This document shows, in pieces, positions 55,765-62,681 of a DNA stretch of 62,681 nucleotides; the first letter of the stretch is position 1; the number at the start of each line of letters is the position of its first letter. The DNA comes from Gammaproteobacteria bacterium. Lineage in GTDB: Bacteria > Pseudomonadota > Gammaproteobacteria > Arenicellales > UBA868. The position numbers were made by a program, and so were the translations under genes. The notes beneath the pieces are model-generated. The model was not told where the DNA came from, did no database searches, and worked only from the letters and a program-made list of their open reading frames with translations. Location: contig JAAZZE010000006.1 of the NCBI GenBank assembly GCA_014239255.1, positions 1 through 62,681 of the forward strand, given 5' to 3'.

Positions 55765-55780
55765 AAAACTAAGTCGTGAT

Positions 55781-56866
55781 CTATTGCAGGTTACGGCTGA
55801 CCGTCACCTGCTGACCCGCCGAGACAAATTCGTGCCCCACCGTGATCAGTTCGATCGTATCCGGCAATCCACCCAGCCACATACCATCAGGAGTGTCCGA
55901 GATCAGATCTACCGGTAGGAAACGTACCCGGCTACTGCTATCAATAATCTTGACTCCAACCCGACCTTCGTCATTCAGTGTAAGTACCGCAGGGGTGAGG
56001 CGATGCCCTGGAGTAGTGCCCAGATTCAAACTGATCTTGGCCGTCATCCCACTGGCCACAACAAGATCCTGATTGGACGCGGTGACTTCAACTTGGAAAG
56101 TCCGGGTTGCGGTATCACTCGCGTGAGCAATAAAGGTCACCGTACCGGTCAGTTGTTGACCGCCAGACAAAGTCAACCGAGCCGGCATACCGGTGTGCAG
56201 TTGTCCGATATCCCGCTCTGAGGCCTGACCACTGATAACGACCTCCGACAAATCCAACAGGTCCGCGACTGGGTCCCCCACATCGAGGTAGCCGCCAATC
56301 TCGACGAAACGCCGCTCAATGATCCCTGCGAAAGGTGCTGTTACCCTGGTATGACGCATATCAAGCTCAATACCTTGCAACGAGGCCTTGGCCGCTTCCA
56401 GCAGCGCCTGAGCCTCGGCCACCGTGGTCTTAGAGCTGAGTTTCTTTTTGGAAAGCTCAGACGCTGCGCGGTACTCGGCCTGGCGCTGGGCTACCAACGC
56501 CTTGGCCTGGCCCTGGCGGGCTTTGCGGTCACGGATATCAATCCGTATCACCAGATCGCCGGCCTTTAGCATCTCGCCTTTATCAGCCTGGACCACGACA
56601 ACAGCACCGGCTGTCTGCGCCCGCAACTGTACGGAGCGCTTCGGCTGCGTTACTCCCATCAAGTGAAGTTCTCGTGAAACGGGAGCCGCAGCCAGGATAC
56701 GTACCTGGACAGCGGGTGGCAGTACAGATTGAGAACCCGTGTTATCCGCAGAACCCGCCGATACATCCGGCGCCGACGTGGGCTTTGGGTCAACCAGCAA
56801 GCCCGAGCCAATCCAGACGCTGACAGCCAACAGCAGTGTGGCCGCAAGAAGAACAGATTTTCTCAT
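55781..56866 (-). CDS. RND efflux periplasmic adaptor (membrane fusion protein)
   Basis: A 361-residue HlyD/AcrA-like adaptor. It has an N-terminal membrane anchor (RKSVLLAATLLLAVSVW), lipoyl-like halves (VQLRAQTAGAVVVVQADKG and TRVTAPFAGIIERRFVEIGG), a coiled-coil hairpin (KALVAQRQAEYRAASELSKK to EAAKASLQGIEL), and a beta-barrel domain with GMPARLTLSGGQQL. No lipoprotein cysteine is seen. It lies 16 bp upstream of the permease gene and with it makes two parts of a tripartite pump. Confidence 0.9.
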   Translation of the reverse strand: MRKSVLLAATLLLAVSVWIGSGLLVDPKPTSAPDVSAGSADNTGSQSVLPPAVQVRILAAAPVSRELHLMGVTQPKRSVQLRAQTAGAVVVVQADKGEMLKAGDLVIRIDIRDRKARQGQAKALVAQRQAEYRAASELSKKKLSSKTTVAEAQALLEAAKASLQGIELDMRHTRVTAPFAGIIERRFVEIGGYLDVGDPVADLLDLSEVVISGQASERDIGQLHTGMPARLTLSGGQQLTGTVTFIAHASDTATRTFQVEVTASNQDLVVASGMTAKISLNLGTTPGHRLTPAVLTLNDEGRVGVKIIDSSSRVRFLPVDLISDTPDGMWLGGLPDTIELITVGHEFVSAGQQVTVSRNLQ

Positions 56867-57235
56867 CCTGGTATATTCCTTAGCGTCTATCGACCTGAGC
56901 GCAAACTTGTCGAAACTTAAATTGCGTAATAGTTACTCAATCGGAGCCGGCTCAAGAACCTGCGATTAGCCGACTGGCGCGGGGTCAGTCCCAGACCTTG
57001 CGCCACAAATTGTGGTTAAAACCGTCAGGTACCACAACCATCGTTACTCTCAGTCGCGGATCCTTTTAGCGACGAGATTCGAAAACATTATAACCTTGCG
57101 CCTTGTGAAGGCACTGGCATTACTCTCACTTGTGACATAAGTCAGTCCTGGGCTGACTCTGGAGATACATTTGGAAACATCAATTCAAATACTGGTCGGC
57201 TTCGTCTTATGTATATACGTGTTATCCAAGAATCC
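56867..57235. other. Intergenic region upstream of the RND adaptor and hemN remnant
   Basis: This 369-bp stretch holds the RND promoter region. Two small stems are visible: GCCTT/AAGGC at 57100-57112 and AGTCAG/CTGACT at 57140-57158. No coding sequence, FNR-type TTGAT-N4-ATCAA box, or RNA gene was recognised. Confidence 0.45.
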
Positions 57236-57483
57236 ATGTCACCTAACCTCGTATTTAATCCAGCCTTGATCCGGCACTGCGATGATGCCAGGCCACGCTA
57301 CACCTCCTACCCTACCGCTATGCCGTTTGCTGATCAGCGAGGGAGGTGATCTGAATGATTGAAAAGGGCGTCACCACAGCCGCTGATCTTGGCAGCGCCA
57401 TCGTCCGCAGCTACCGACATTCAGTCGATCCATTGCACCTGAGTGACAGAGTCGGACTGAGAAGGCAACTGGTGATCGAATAA
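57236..57483 (+). pseudogene. hemN: Remnant of hemN (oxygen-independent coproporphyrinogen III oxidase)
   Basis: The frame from ATG 57236 reads SPNLVFNPALIRHCDDARPR then YTSYPTAMPFADQ, the conserved N-terminus of HemN (LIRKYDxxGPRYTSYPTA), and hits TGA at 57349. A second frame from 57355 has ADLGSAIVRSYRHSVDPLHL, resembling the next HemN part (DYRxAIxRSN...PLSLYVHIPFC), and stops at 57483. The radical-SAM cysteine motif CxxxCxxC and everything after are missing. The loss of at least 400 codons rules out activity. The nearby GGGAGGTGA at 57341 followed by ATG 57355 looks like a start signal but is probably chance. Confidence 0.75.
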
Positions 57484-57855
57484 TACCTTCACCAGACTGA
57501 CAGGTGTGCCTCAATTTGAACGGCTCGAAATGCCTTCAATCTATGGTCCGGAACGATCTTTTCGATAAGAAAAGTAGGCGCGGCTTTCTCTGCTGGGATG
57601 ACTCAGCAAGCCTGGTGGTACGCTGGGCGGACCAACCTCCATTGCCGGCGGACCTTAATACTTGGTAATAGTGAAGTTGCGTTGACCCGAGCAACCCACT
57701 AAAGTTGAGGCAGGGTCGTATAAACACGCTTGCTCTTATAAAGTATGGTGTATTTGGTTTTCCCAAGAAGCGTGATAATCGCAACCGGGTCGGCCTTTAC
57801 GTCATGACCGAAAACCCTGCTCTATGACGGAGCAGACAAAAAGTGAGGATGAGAT
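57484..57855. other. Region between the hemN remnant and the liv operon
   Basis: These 372 bp are expected to hold the liv promoter and perhaps more decayed hemN sequence. A run near 57600-57650 can be read as PGGTLGGPTS, vaguely like HemN GGGTPTxL, but the match is too weak to claim. A hairpin lies at 57817-57835. Nothing else was recognised. Confidence 0.4.
57817..57835 (+). promoter_or_regulatory. Hairpin in the leader of the liv substrate-binding protein gene
   Basis: CTGCTC (57817-57822) pairs with GAGCAG (57830-57835) with a 7-nt loop, ending 20 nt before the ATG at 57856 and just before the ribosome site GTGAGGATG. It might protect the mRNA or affect translation. Confidence 0.35.
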
Positions 57856-59040
57856 ATGAAACTTCGAATTGCTCTACTTTCAGTAGTCGCTACTCTAACT
57901 GCCCTGCCAGCCGCTGCAGCGGATACGGTCAAGATTGGTTTTGTTACCACCTTGACGACTCCGGCCGGCGCCATGGGGCGAGACATGGTTGAAGCCGCCA
58001 ATATAGCGCTCGACCACATCGGCCATAAAATGGGCGGCAAGGACGTTGAATTTATCGTTGAAGACGATGGTTTCAAGCCGGAGATCGGAAAACAGAAAAC
58101 TGACAAACTGGTGAAACAGGACGATGTAGATTTCATCACCGGCTTTATCTGGTCACACGTCCTTTTGGCCTCGAAGAAATCAGCGCTGGACGGAGGGAAA
58201 TTCCTTATCAGCGCCAATGCTGGCCCTTCACCGTTGGCGGGTAAAGCGTGCCACAAGAACTTCTTCTCTTCTTCCTGGCAAAACGACCAGAACCCCATGG
58301 CAACCGGCGAAGTACTTAACAGCAAAGGGGTCAAAAAACTTTATATCATGTCACCGAACTATGCTGCAGGGAAAAACATGGTTGCAGGCGTTGAACGCAC
58401 TTTCAAGGGGGAAATCGTCGGCAAAGATATGACCAAGTGGGGCAAAGACATGCAGCTCGACTTCTCTGCCGAGCTGGCTAAGGCAAAAGCATCAGGCGCT
58501 GATGCGATCTTTGTATTTTATCCAGGCCCGGCAGGACCGGCATTCATTAAGCAATATGAGCAGGCAGGCCTACGCGGTTCGATCCCCCTTTACACCGTGT
58601 TCACGGTCGACGCCTTGTCACTGGCGCGCCTGCAAAAAGCCGGGCTCGGGGGTGTTCTGGGCTCATGGAATACGATGTTCTGGGCGCCAGATCTGGATAA
58701 CGCCACCAATAAGCGTTTTGTTGCGGATTTCAAGGCCAAAACCGGACGTTACCCGACCCACTACGCCGCTCAGTCCTATGACGCGATCATGCTGATCAAG
58801 AGTGGTGTGGATGCTGTTAATGGCAATACGGACGATCAGGACGGAATTCGCGCAGCCATGAGCAAAGCTGATTTCCCAAGTGTCCGCGGGAAATATCGCT
58901 ATGGGCCAAACCACTTCCCGATCCAGAATTTCTACCTTCGCACGGTTAAAGCCGATGCCAATGGGGACTGGTTTGTGTCATATGTATCTACCGTTCTTAC
59001 AGATCACCAGGATAGTTACCACGATCAGTGCCATTTGTAG
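57856..59040 (+). CDS. ABC transporter substrate-binding protein (branched-chain amino acid/amide type)
   Basis: A 394-residue periplasmic protein. A signal peptide (KLRIALLSVVATLTALPAAA) precedes ADTVKIGFVTTLTTPAGAMG, the standard opening of LivK/AmiC-like receptors. Two lobes follow with FIVEDDGFKPEIGKQKTDKL and AQSYDAIMLIKSGVDAV. Ligands of this family include branched-chain amino acids, amides, urea and aromatic acids, so the substrate is uncertain. The conserved C-terminus is reached in full. A long hairpin 24 bp after the stop separates it from the membrane genes. Confidence 0.9.
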   Translation: MKLRIALLSVVATLTALPAAAADTVKIGFVTTLTTPAGAMGRDMVEAANIALDHIGHKMGGKDVEFIVEDDGFKPEIGKQKTDKLVKQDDVDFITGFIWSHVLLASKKSALDGGKFLISANAGPSPLAGKACHKNFFSSSWQNDQNPMATGEVLNSKGVKKLYIMSPNYAAGKNMVAGVERTFKGEIVGKDMTKWGKDMQLDFSAELAKAKASGADAIFVFYPGPAGPAFIKQYEQAGLRGSIPLYTVFTVDALSLARLQKAGLGGVLGSWNTMFWAPDLDNATNKRFVADFKAKTGRYPTHYAAQSYDAIMLIKSGVDAVNGNTDDQDGIRAAMSKADFPSVRGKYRYGPNHFPIQNFYLRTVKADANGDWFVSYVSTVLTDHQDSYHDQCHL

Positions 59041-59063
59041 CGTTGTTTTCTCGTTTCTGATAG

Positions 59064-59098
59064 ACGCCCGGCAGGTTGATTTAAAACCTGCCGGGCGT
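59064..59098 (+). terminator. 14-bp stem hairpin between the SBP and permease genes
   Basis: ACGCCCGGCAGGTT (59064-59077) and its exact complement AACCTGCCGGGCGT (59085-59098) form a very stable stem with a 7-nt loop. No T-run follows, so it probably acts as partial terminator or as a 3' mRNA stabiliser that lets the binding protein be made in excess over the membrane parts, as in other binding-protein operons. Confidence 0.7.
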
Positions 59099-59151
59099 AT
59101 TCCGACGCCTTCATTTGATCTTCTTCGCATCTCGGCGATTCAGAGATAACC

Positions 59152-60075
59152 ATGGACTGGACACTGCTGACCGTACAACTGCTGAACGGTCTGCAACTGG
59201 GAATCCTGTTGTTTTTACTGGCGTCGGGACTGACGCTGATCTTCGGCATTATGGACGTGGTGAACCTGGCGCACGGCTCACTGTACATGACTGGTGCTTT
59301 CCTGTGTGCCACCTTCACGCAATGGTTTGACTCGTTTCTTCTAGGCCTTCTTGCAGCATTGCCGGCTATCGCGATTATTGGCCTGCTGGTGGAACTGATT
59401 GTGATCCGCCGTCTTTATCAACGTGACCACCTCGATCATGTCCTGGCAACGTTTGGCTTGATTTTGGCATTTGATACTTTGACACAAATGATCTGGGGAC
59501 CGGATGGGCAGGTGATTCCACTGCCGGCCTGGCTCGATGGCCAAGTCATGCTAACCGCCGATATCGTGTTACCGACCTATCGACTTGCAATCATTACAAC
59601 GGGTTTGCTCGTCGCCGTTGGCCTTTTTGTGTTGGTTACCCGAACGCGACTGGGGATGCGCATCCGTGCCGGCGCGACTAATCGAACTATGATCGGCGCG
59701 TTGGGAATCAATATCGGCATGTTATTTTCCATTGTCTTTGGAATGGGTGCGGTGCTGGCTGGGCTTGCCGGGATGATGATTGCCCCGATTACTGAAGCAT
59801 CGATTGGCATGGGCAATCAAATTATCATTGTTGCGTTTGTGGTGATCGTCATTGGTGGGATCGGCTCAATCAAGGGTGCTTTCATCGCTGCAATTCTGGT
59901 CGGATTAATCGACACTATGGGACGCTCATATCTCGACGTACTATTCAAACTATTTATGTCCGTTCAGAACGCCGAAACCTCGGCGCCCGCGATATCGGCA
60001 ATGCTGATCTACATTCTGATGGCTGTGATACTGGCGGTTCGACCAACGGGTCTGTTTGGGCCGCGCGGCCGTTGA
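59152..60075 (+). CDS. livH: ABC transporter permease, LivH type
   Basis: A 307-residue permease with eight or so helices. Family features are LLNGLQLGILLFLLASGLTL, IFGIMDVVNLAHGSLYMTGA (the LivH signature region) and VIVIGGIGSIKGAFIAAILV with the EAA-like coupling loop. It pairs with LivM in the membrane. It lies 14 bp before livM. Confidence 0.93.
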   Translation: MDWTLLTVQLLNGLQLGILLFLLASGLTLIFGIMDVVNLAHGSLYMTGAFLCATFTQWFDSFLLGLLAALPAIAIIGLLVELIVIRRLYQRDHLDHVLATFGLILAFDTLTQMIWGPDGQVIPLPAWLDGQVMLTADIVLPTYRLAIITTGLLVAVGLFVLVTRTRLGMRIRAGATNRTMIGALGINIGMLFSIVFGMGAVLAGLAGMMIAPITEASIGMGNQIIIVAFVVIVIGGIGSIKGAFIAAILVGLIDTMGRSYLDVLFKLFMSVQNAETSAPAISAMLIYILMAVILAVRPTGLFGPRGR

Positions 60076-60088
60076 GCCCAAGTAGCCT

Positions 60089-61051
60089 ATGAGTTTGACT
60101 ACCCTAACCCTGCGGGGCTTTGTCACAGCACTGACGCTTGTGATCCTGGCTTTAGTCCCCCCATTGGTGAATCTTACCGGTAACCCCTTTCTTATTGACC
60201 TGGCAACGCGTTGTGTCATTCTTGCGATCGCTGCTGTTAGCCTCAATTTGATTCTCGGTTACGGCCGGATGATCAGTTTTGGTCACGCCGCCTACATAGG
60301 TATTGGTGCCTATGCGGTCGGAATACCAGCCTACTATGAAATTTACAATGGGTATCTTCATATTCTAGTGGCGATGGCTGTATCGGCCGTATTCGCGCTC
60401 GCCACTGGTCTGGTCTGCCTGCGGACCCGGGGCGTGAACTTCATTATGATCACGATGGCTTTCGCCCAGATGGTATTTTTTACTTTCGTTTCGATAGAGG
60501 AATACGGCGGTGATGATGGACTGGTGATTGAAGTGAGGAGCGAGTTCAGCAGATTCATAAACCTTGAGGATGCGACAGTTCTCTACTATGTCTGTTTTGC
60601 TTCACTACTGGTGGTGCTTTATCTGGTTAAACGTATCGTTAACTCACGCTTTGGCATGGTGATCAGGGGTACTCGGGGCAATGAGCTACGGATGCAATCC
60701 TTGGGTTTTGATACTTTCAGATACAAATTGATCTGCTATGTGATCGCCGGCACGATTTGCGGGTTTGCTGGGGCATTGCTTGGCAATTTCACCAATTTCA
60801 TCAGCCCTGAAATGATGGACTGGACCCGTTCGGGCGAATTAATCTTTATGGTTGTGCTCGGCGGCGCAGGCAGTCTATTCGGGCCGGTGCTTGGCGTAAG
60901 CGTATTTATACTGTTAGAAGAGTTTTTATCAGGGCTTTGGCTTTACTGGCAGTTAGTTTTTGGAATATTTCTTATCCTCGTGGTGTTATTTGCCAACGGC
61001 GGTATCGACAGTTGGCTTTCCGGGCGCAGCAAACGATCCCATGACAGCTAA
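60089..61051 (+). CDS. livM: ABC transporter permease, LivM type
   Basis: A 320-residue permease. It shows LNLILGYGRMISFGHAAYIG and IGAYAVGIPAY, the LivM signature, and MVVLGGAGSLFGPVLGVSVF near the C-terminus. With LivH it forms the membrane channel. The livG start lies inside its last codons (11-bp overlap). Confidence 0.93.
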   Translation: MSLTTLTLRGFVTALTLVILALVPPLVNLTGNPFLIDLATRCVILAIAAVSLNLILGYGRMISFGHAAYIGIGAYAVGIPAYYEIYNGYLHILVAMAVSAVFALATGLVCLRTRGVNFIMITMAFAQMVFFTFVSIEEYGGDDGLVIEVRSEFSRFINLEDATVLYYVCFASLLVVLYLVKRIVNSRFGMVIRGTRGNELRMQSLGFDTFRYKLICYVIAGTICGFAGALLGNFTNFISPEMMDWTRSGELIFMVVLGGAGSLFGPVLGVSVFILLEEFLSGLWLYWQLVFGIFLILVVLFANGGIDSWLSGRSKRSHDS

Positions 61052-61853
61052 CGCTCTGCTCAGCATAGTCAACCTGCACAAATCCTTTGGTGGAGTTGCT
61101 GCAACCAAGCAGGTTTCATTAGATGTAGCAAAAGGAGAGATTCACGCGATCATCGGTCCCAACGGTGCAGGGAAAACTACGTTGGTCTCCCAGTTGGCCG
61201 GGGTACTACTGCCGGATTCAGGCCAGATCCTATTTCAGGGAAATGATATCACCCGGATGCCAGCCCACCGGCGCCCTCATCTGGGAATCGCACGGTCTTT
61301 CCAGATCACCAGCATTATCCACGACATGACCGTTCTCGAAAATGTTTTGCTGGCAGTTCAGGCCAAAGCAGGTCATTCCTACCGTTTCTGGTCCAGCAGT
61401 AGCAGTGACGCATCTCTGGTAGAGCCGGCTAGGGCATCGTTAGAGCAGGTTGGACTCCAGCACCAGGCCTCACAGATGGCGGGCCCGCTGTCGCACGGTG
61501 AGCATCGACAGCTGGAAATGGCCATGGTGCTGGCAACTAATCCCGCACTAATACTGCTGGACGAACCGACAGCTGGTATGGGGCAGGAGGATTCCAGTCG
61601 GATGGTCAGAACACTCCAGGCACTGAAGGGGTCACGCACAATTATTCTGGTGGAACATGACATGAACACGGTGTTCACACTGGCCGACCGGATTACCGTA
61701 TTAGTAGAAGGACAGGTCATCGCTACCGCAGACCCGGATGCAATTCGCTCTAACCCAAGGGTACGTCAGGCCTATCTGGGTGAAGAGCTGAATTCGATTC
61801 CCGGTAAGCCGCACTCTGAGAACTCAATTACCGAATCACCGTCAGCATGTTAA
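61041..61853 (+). CDS. livG: ABC transporter ATP-binding protein, LivG type
   Basis: A 270-residue ATPase. Walker A is IIGPNGAGKTTLVSQLAGVL, the signature is GPLSHGEHRQLEMAMVLATN (LSHGE in place of LSGGQ, usual in LivG), Walker B is ALILLDEPTAGMG, and the switch histidine is in ILVEHDMNTVF. The ATG at 61041 was chosen over an upstream frame inside livM; NLHKSFGGVAATKQVSLDV is the usual LivG start. It overlaps livF by 7 bp. Confidence 0.94.
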   Translation: MTANALLSIVNLHKSFGGVAATKQVSLDVAKGEIHAIIGPNGAGKTTLVSQLAGVLLPDSGQILFQGNDITRMPAHRRPHLGIARSFQITSIIHDMTVLENVLLAVQAKAGHSYRFWSSSSSDASLVEPARASLEQVGLQHQASQMAGPLSHGEHRQLEMAMVLATNPALILLDEPTAGMGQEDSSRMVRTLQALKGSRTIILVEHDMNTVFTLADRITVLVEGQVIATADPDAIRSNPRVRQAYLGEELNSIPGKPHSENSITESPSAC

Positions 61854-62548
61854 TTATCGAAAGCCTTCAGGCTCATTACGGCGCAAGCCAGGCCCTGTTC
61901 GGAGTCGACCTACAGGTCAATGCTGGAGAGGTTGTCACCCTGATGGGCCGTAATGGCATGGGGAAAACGACGTCCATCAACTGCATCATGGGGATTATTC
62001 CAACCAGTGCCGGCCAGATCACTTGGGAAGATCAAGTGATTACAAACCGACCCAGTTATTATATTGCACAGGCGGGGATCGGACTGGTTCCCGAAGGTCG
62101 GCAAATTTTCCCGAATCTCTCGGTCATCGAAAACCTGATTGTCGCTGCCCGGGCAGGATCCAGCGACAGCGATCCCTGGGACAGTACGAGGGTGTTTCAC
62201 ATGTTTCCCGCTCTGGCCGCACGCCGGCATGGGCTTGGCAATCTTCTTTCGGGCGGTGAGCAACAGATGCTCGCCATCGGCAGAGCGCTGATGACTAACC
62301 CACGTCTTCTCATTCTGGACGAGGCAACTGAAGGACTGGCGCCTCTGGTACGCCAGGAGATCTGGTCCTGCCTTTCTCGCCTCAAAGGAGATGGTCTTTC
62401 GATTCTGGTGATCGATAAGAACGTTGCCGACCTGGCTCGAATCGCCGACCGGCATTTTATTATCGAAAAAGGGGAAACGGTCTGGTCCGGCCGGTCGGAA
62501 GCGTTGCTTGCCAGTGAGGATATCAAACGCCGCTATCTGGGTATTTGA
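61847..62548 (+). CDS. livF: ABC transporter ATP-binding protein, LivF type
   Basis: A 233-residue ATPase. It begins LIIESLQAHYGASQALFGVD; Walker A is LMGRNGMGKTTSINCIMGI, then GLVPEGRQIFPNLSVIENL (the LivF mark), the signature LLSGGEQQMLAIGRALMTNP, Walker B RLLILDEATEGLAP and a late IDKNVADLARIADRHFII, where the H-loop position reads K instead of the usual Q/H. It closes with IKRRYLGI. All motifs needed for ATP hydrolysis look intact. It is the last gene of the operon. Confidence 0.93.
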   Translation: MLIIESLQAHYGASQALFGVDLQVNAGEVVTLMGRNGMGKTTSINCIMGIIPTSAGQITWEDQVITNRPSYYIAQAGIGLVPEGRQIFPNLSVIENLIVAARAGSSDSDPWDSTRVFHMFPALAARRHGLGNLLSGGEQQMLAIGRALMTNPRLLILDEATEGLAPLVRQEIWSCLSRLKGDGLSILVIDKNVADLARIADRHFIIEKGETVWSGRSEALLASEDIKRRYLGI

Positions 62549-62558
62549 TCGAGTGTTG

Positions 62559-62681
62559 ATGTGGCGGTATTACCATCCACGCCGAGTTGTCGTCACCCAA
62601 CTCGAATTAATCCTGATCTCCGTTGAGACTATGAAGAACTATCTAAGTCGTCATCATTGCCGAAGCTGCAATCATGTGGTA
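62559..62681 (+). other. Open frame running off the window end
   Basis: An ATG at 62559 opens a frame that stays open for 41 codons to the end (WRYYHPRRVVVTQLELILIS...). No family resemblance was seen, no ribosome site is clear, and it overlaps the hairpin at 62583-62604. It may be the start of a gene or chance. Confidence 0.15.
62583..62604 (+). terminator. Hairpin after the liv operon
   Basis: CGAGTTG (62583-62589) pairs with CAACTCG (62598-62604) around an 8-nt loop, 34 nt after the livF stop. The following AATTAATCC is not a clean U-tract, so terminator function is tentative. Confidence 0.4.

Noticed and set aside
57355-57483. Small ORF of 42 codons with a strong GGGAGGTGA in front.
   Set aside because: Its sequence continues the decayed HemN in a shifted frame, so it is better explained as part of the remnant than as a new small gene.
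57590-57660. More hemN sequence (GGT/GGPTS-like reading).
   Set aside because: The match needs several frameshifts over a few residues and cannot be told from chance.

Overview
This window looks like part of the chromosome of a gammaproteobacterium. It carries the adjacent pair fabA-fabB, the gene order xseB-ispA-dxs, a ParE subunit of topoisomerase IV, a glutaminyl-tRNA synthetase (GlnS) and a proteobacterial form IA RuBisCO. Base composition looks fairly even, with G+C slightly above half by eye. A non-carboxysomal RuBisCO operon with its CbbQ/CbbO activase, together with a Sat-type ATP sulfurylase, suggests a sulfur-oxidising chemolithoautotroph or mixotroph. Leucine breakdown, lactate oxidation, methyl-group oxidation and branched-chain amino acid uptake genes point to mixotrophy. 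The taxon and lifestyle are inferences from gene content. No rRNA, tRNA, CRISPR array, insertion sequence or phage gene was recognised.

Layout. 1-11.9 kb: a truncated flippase-like membrane protein, an acetyltransferase, parE (minus), then the isoprenoid run xseB-ispA-dxs followed by folE2 and a ROK sugar kinase. Facing these are a proline racemase-family enzyme, an alkyltransferase-like DNA repair protein, xpt and an alpha/beta hydrolase. 12-17.8 kb: a leucine catabolism block (isovaleryl-CoA dehydrogenase, thiolase, a broken DsbA-like isomerase gene, methylcrotonyl-CoA carboxylase beta subunit) behind a perfect 30-bp palindromic operator, then ispG. 17.8-23.9 kb: fabA-fabB and lutABC on the minus strand, with an MFS transporter divergent from lutABC.

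23.9-29.7 kb: the minus-strand operon cbbL-cbbS-cbbQ-cbbO. It ends in a gene whose N-terminal half aligns with the RuBisCO small subunit and whose C-terminal half is unrecognised. 29.8-38.3 kb: an eight-gene minus-strand C1 operon encoding a corrinoid protein, a DUF1638 protein, a Virulence_fact-domain protein, MetV-like, MetF-like, a methyl-THF:corrinoid methyltransferase, a GFA-fold protein and a RACo-type corrinoid activator. It is followed by a Crp/Fnr regulator and a DUF2797 protein. The operon appears able to move methyl groups from a corrinoid protein to tetrahydrofolate and oxidise them, but no substrate-specific methyltransferase lies in the window.

38.4-50 kb: serine biosynthesis (serA, serC) with a DUF1015 gene; an EamA transporter; a decayed livF tail; an FKBP isomerase and a CDF metal transporter; a Trm112-like protein; sat; a DAHP synthase; and an EF-G-like GTPase with altered GTPase motifs. 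50-57 kb: a TPMT-like methyltransferase, glnS and an RND efflux pair. 57.2-62.5 kb: a hemN remnant, then a complete branched-chain amino-acid-type ABC transporter (SBP, two permeases, two ATPases) with a strong hairpin after the SBP gene. Three gene remnants (DsbA-like isomerase, livF, hemN) show ongoing gene loss in an otherwise compact chromosome.
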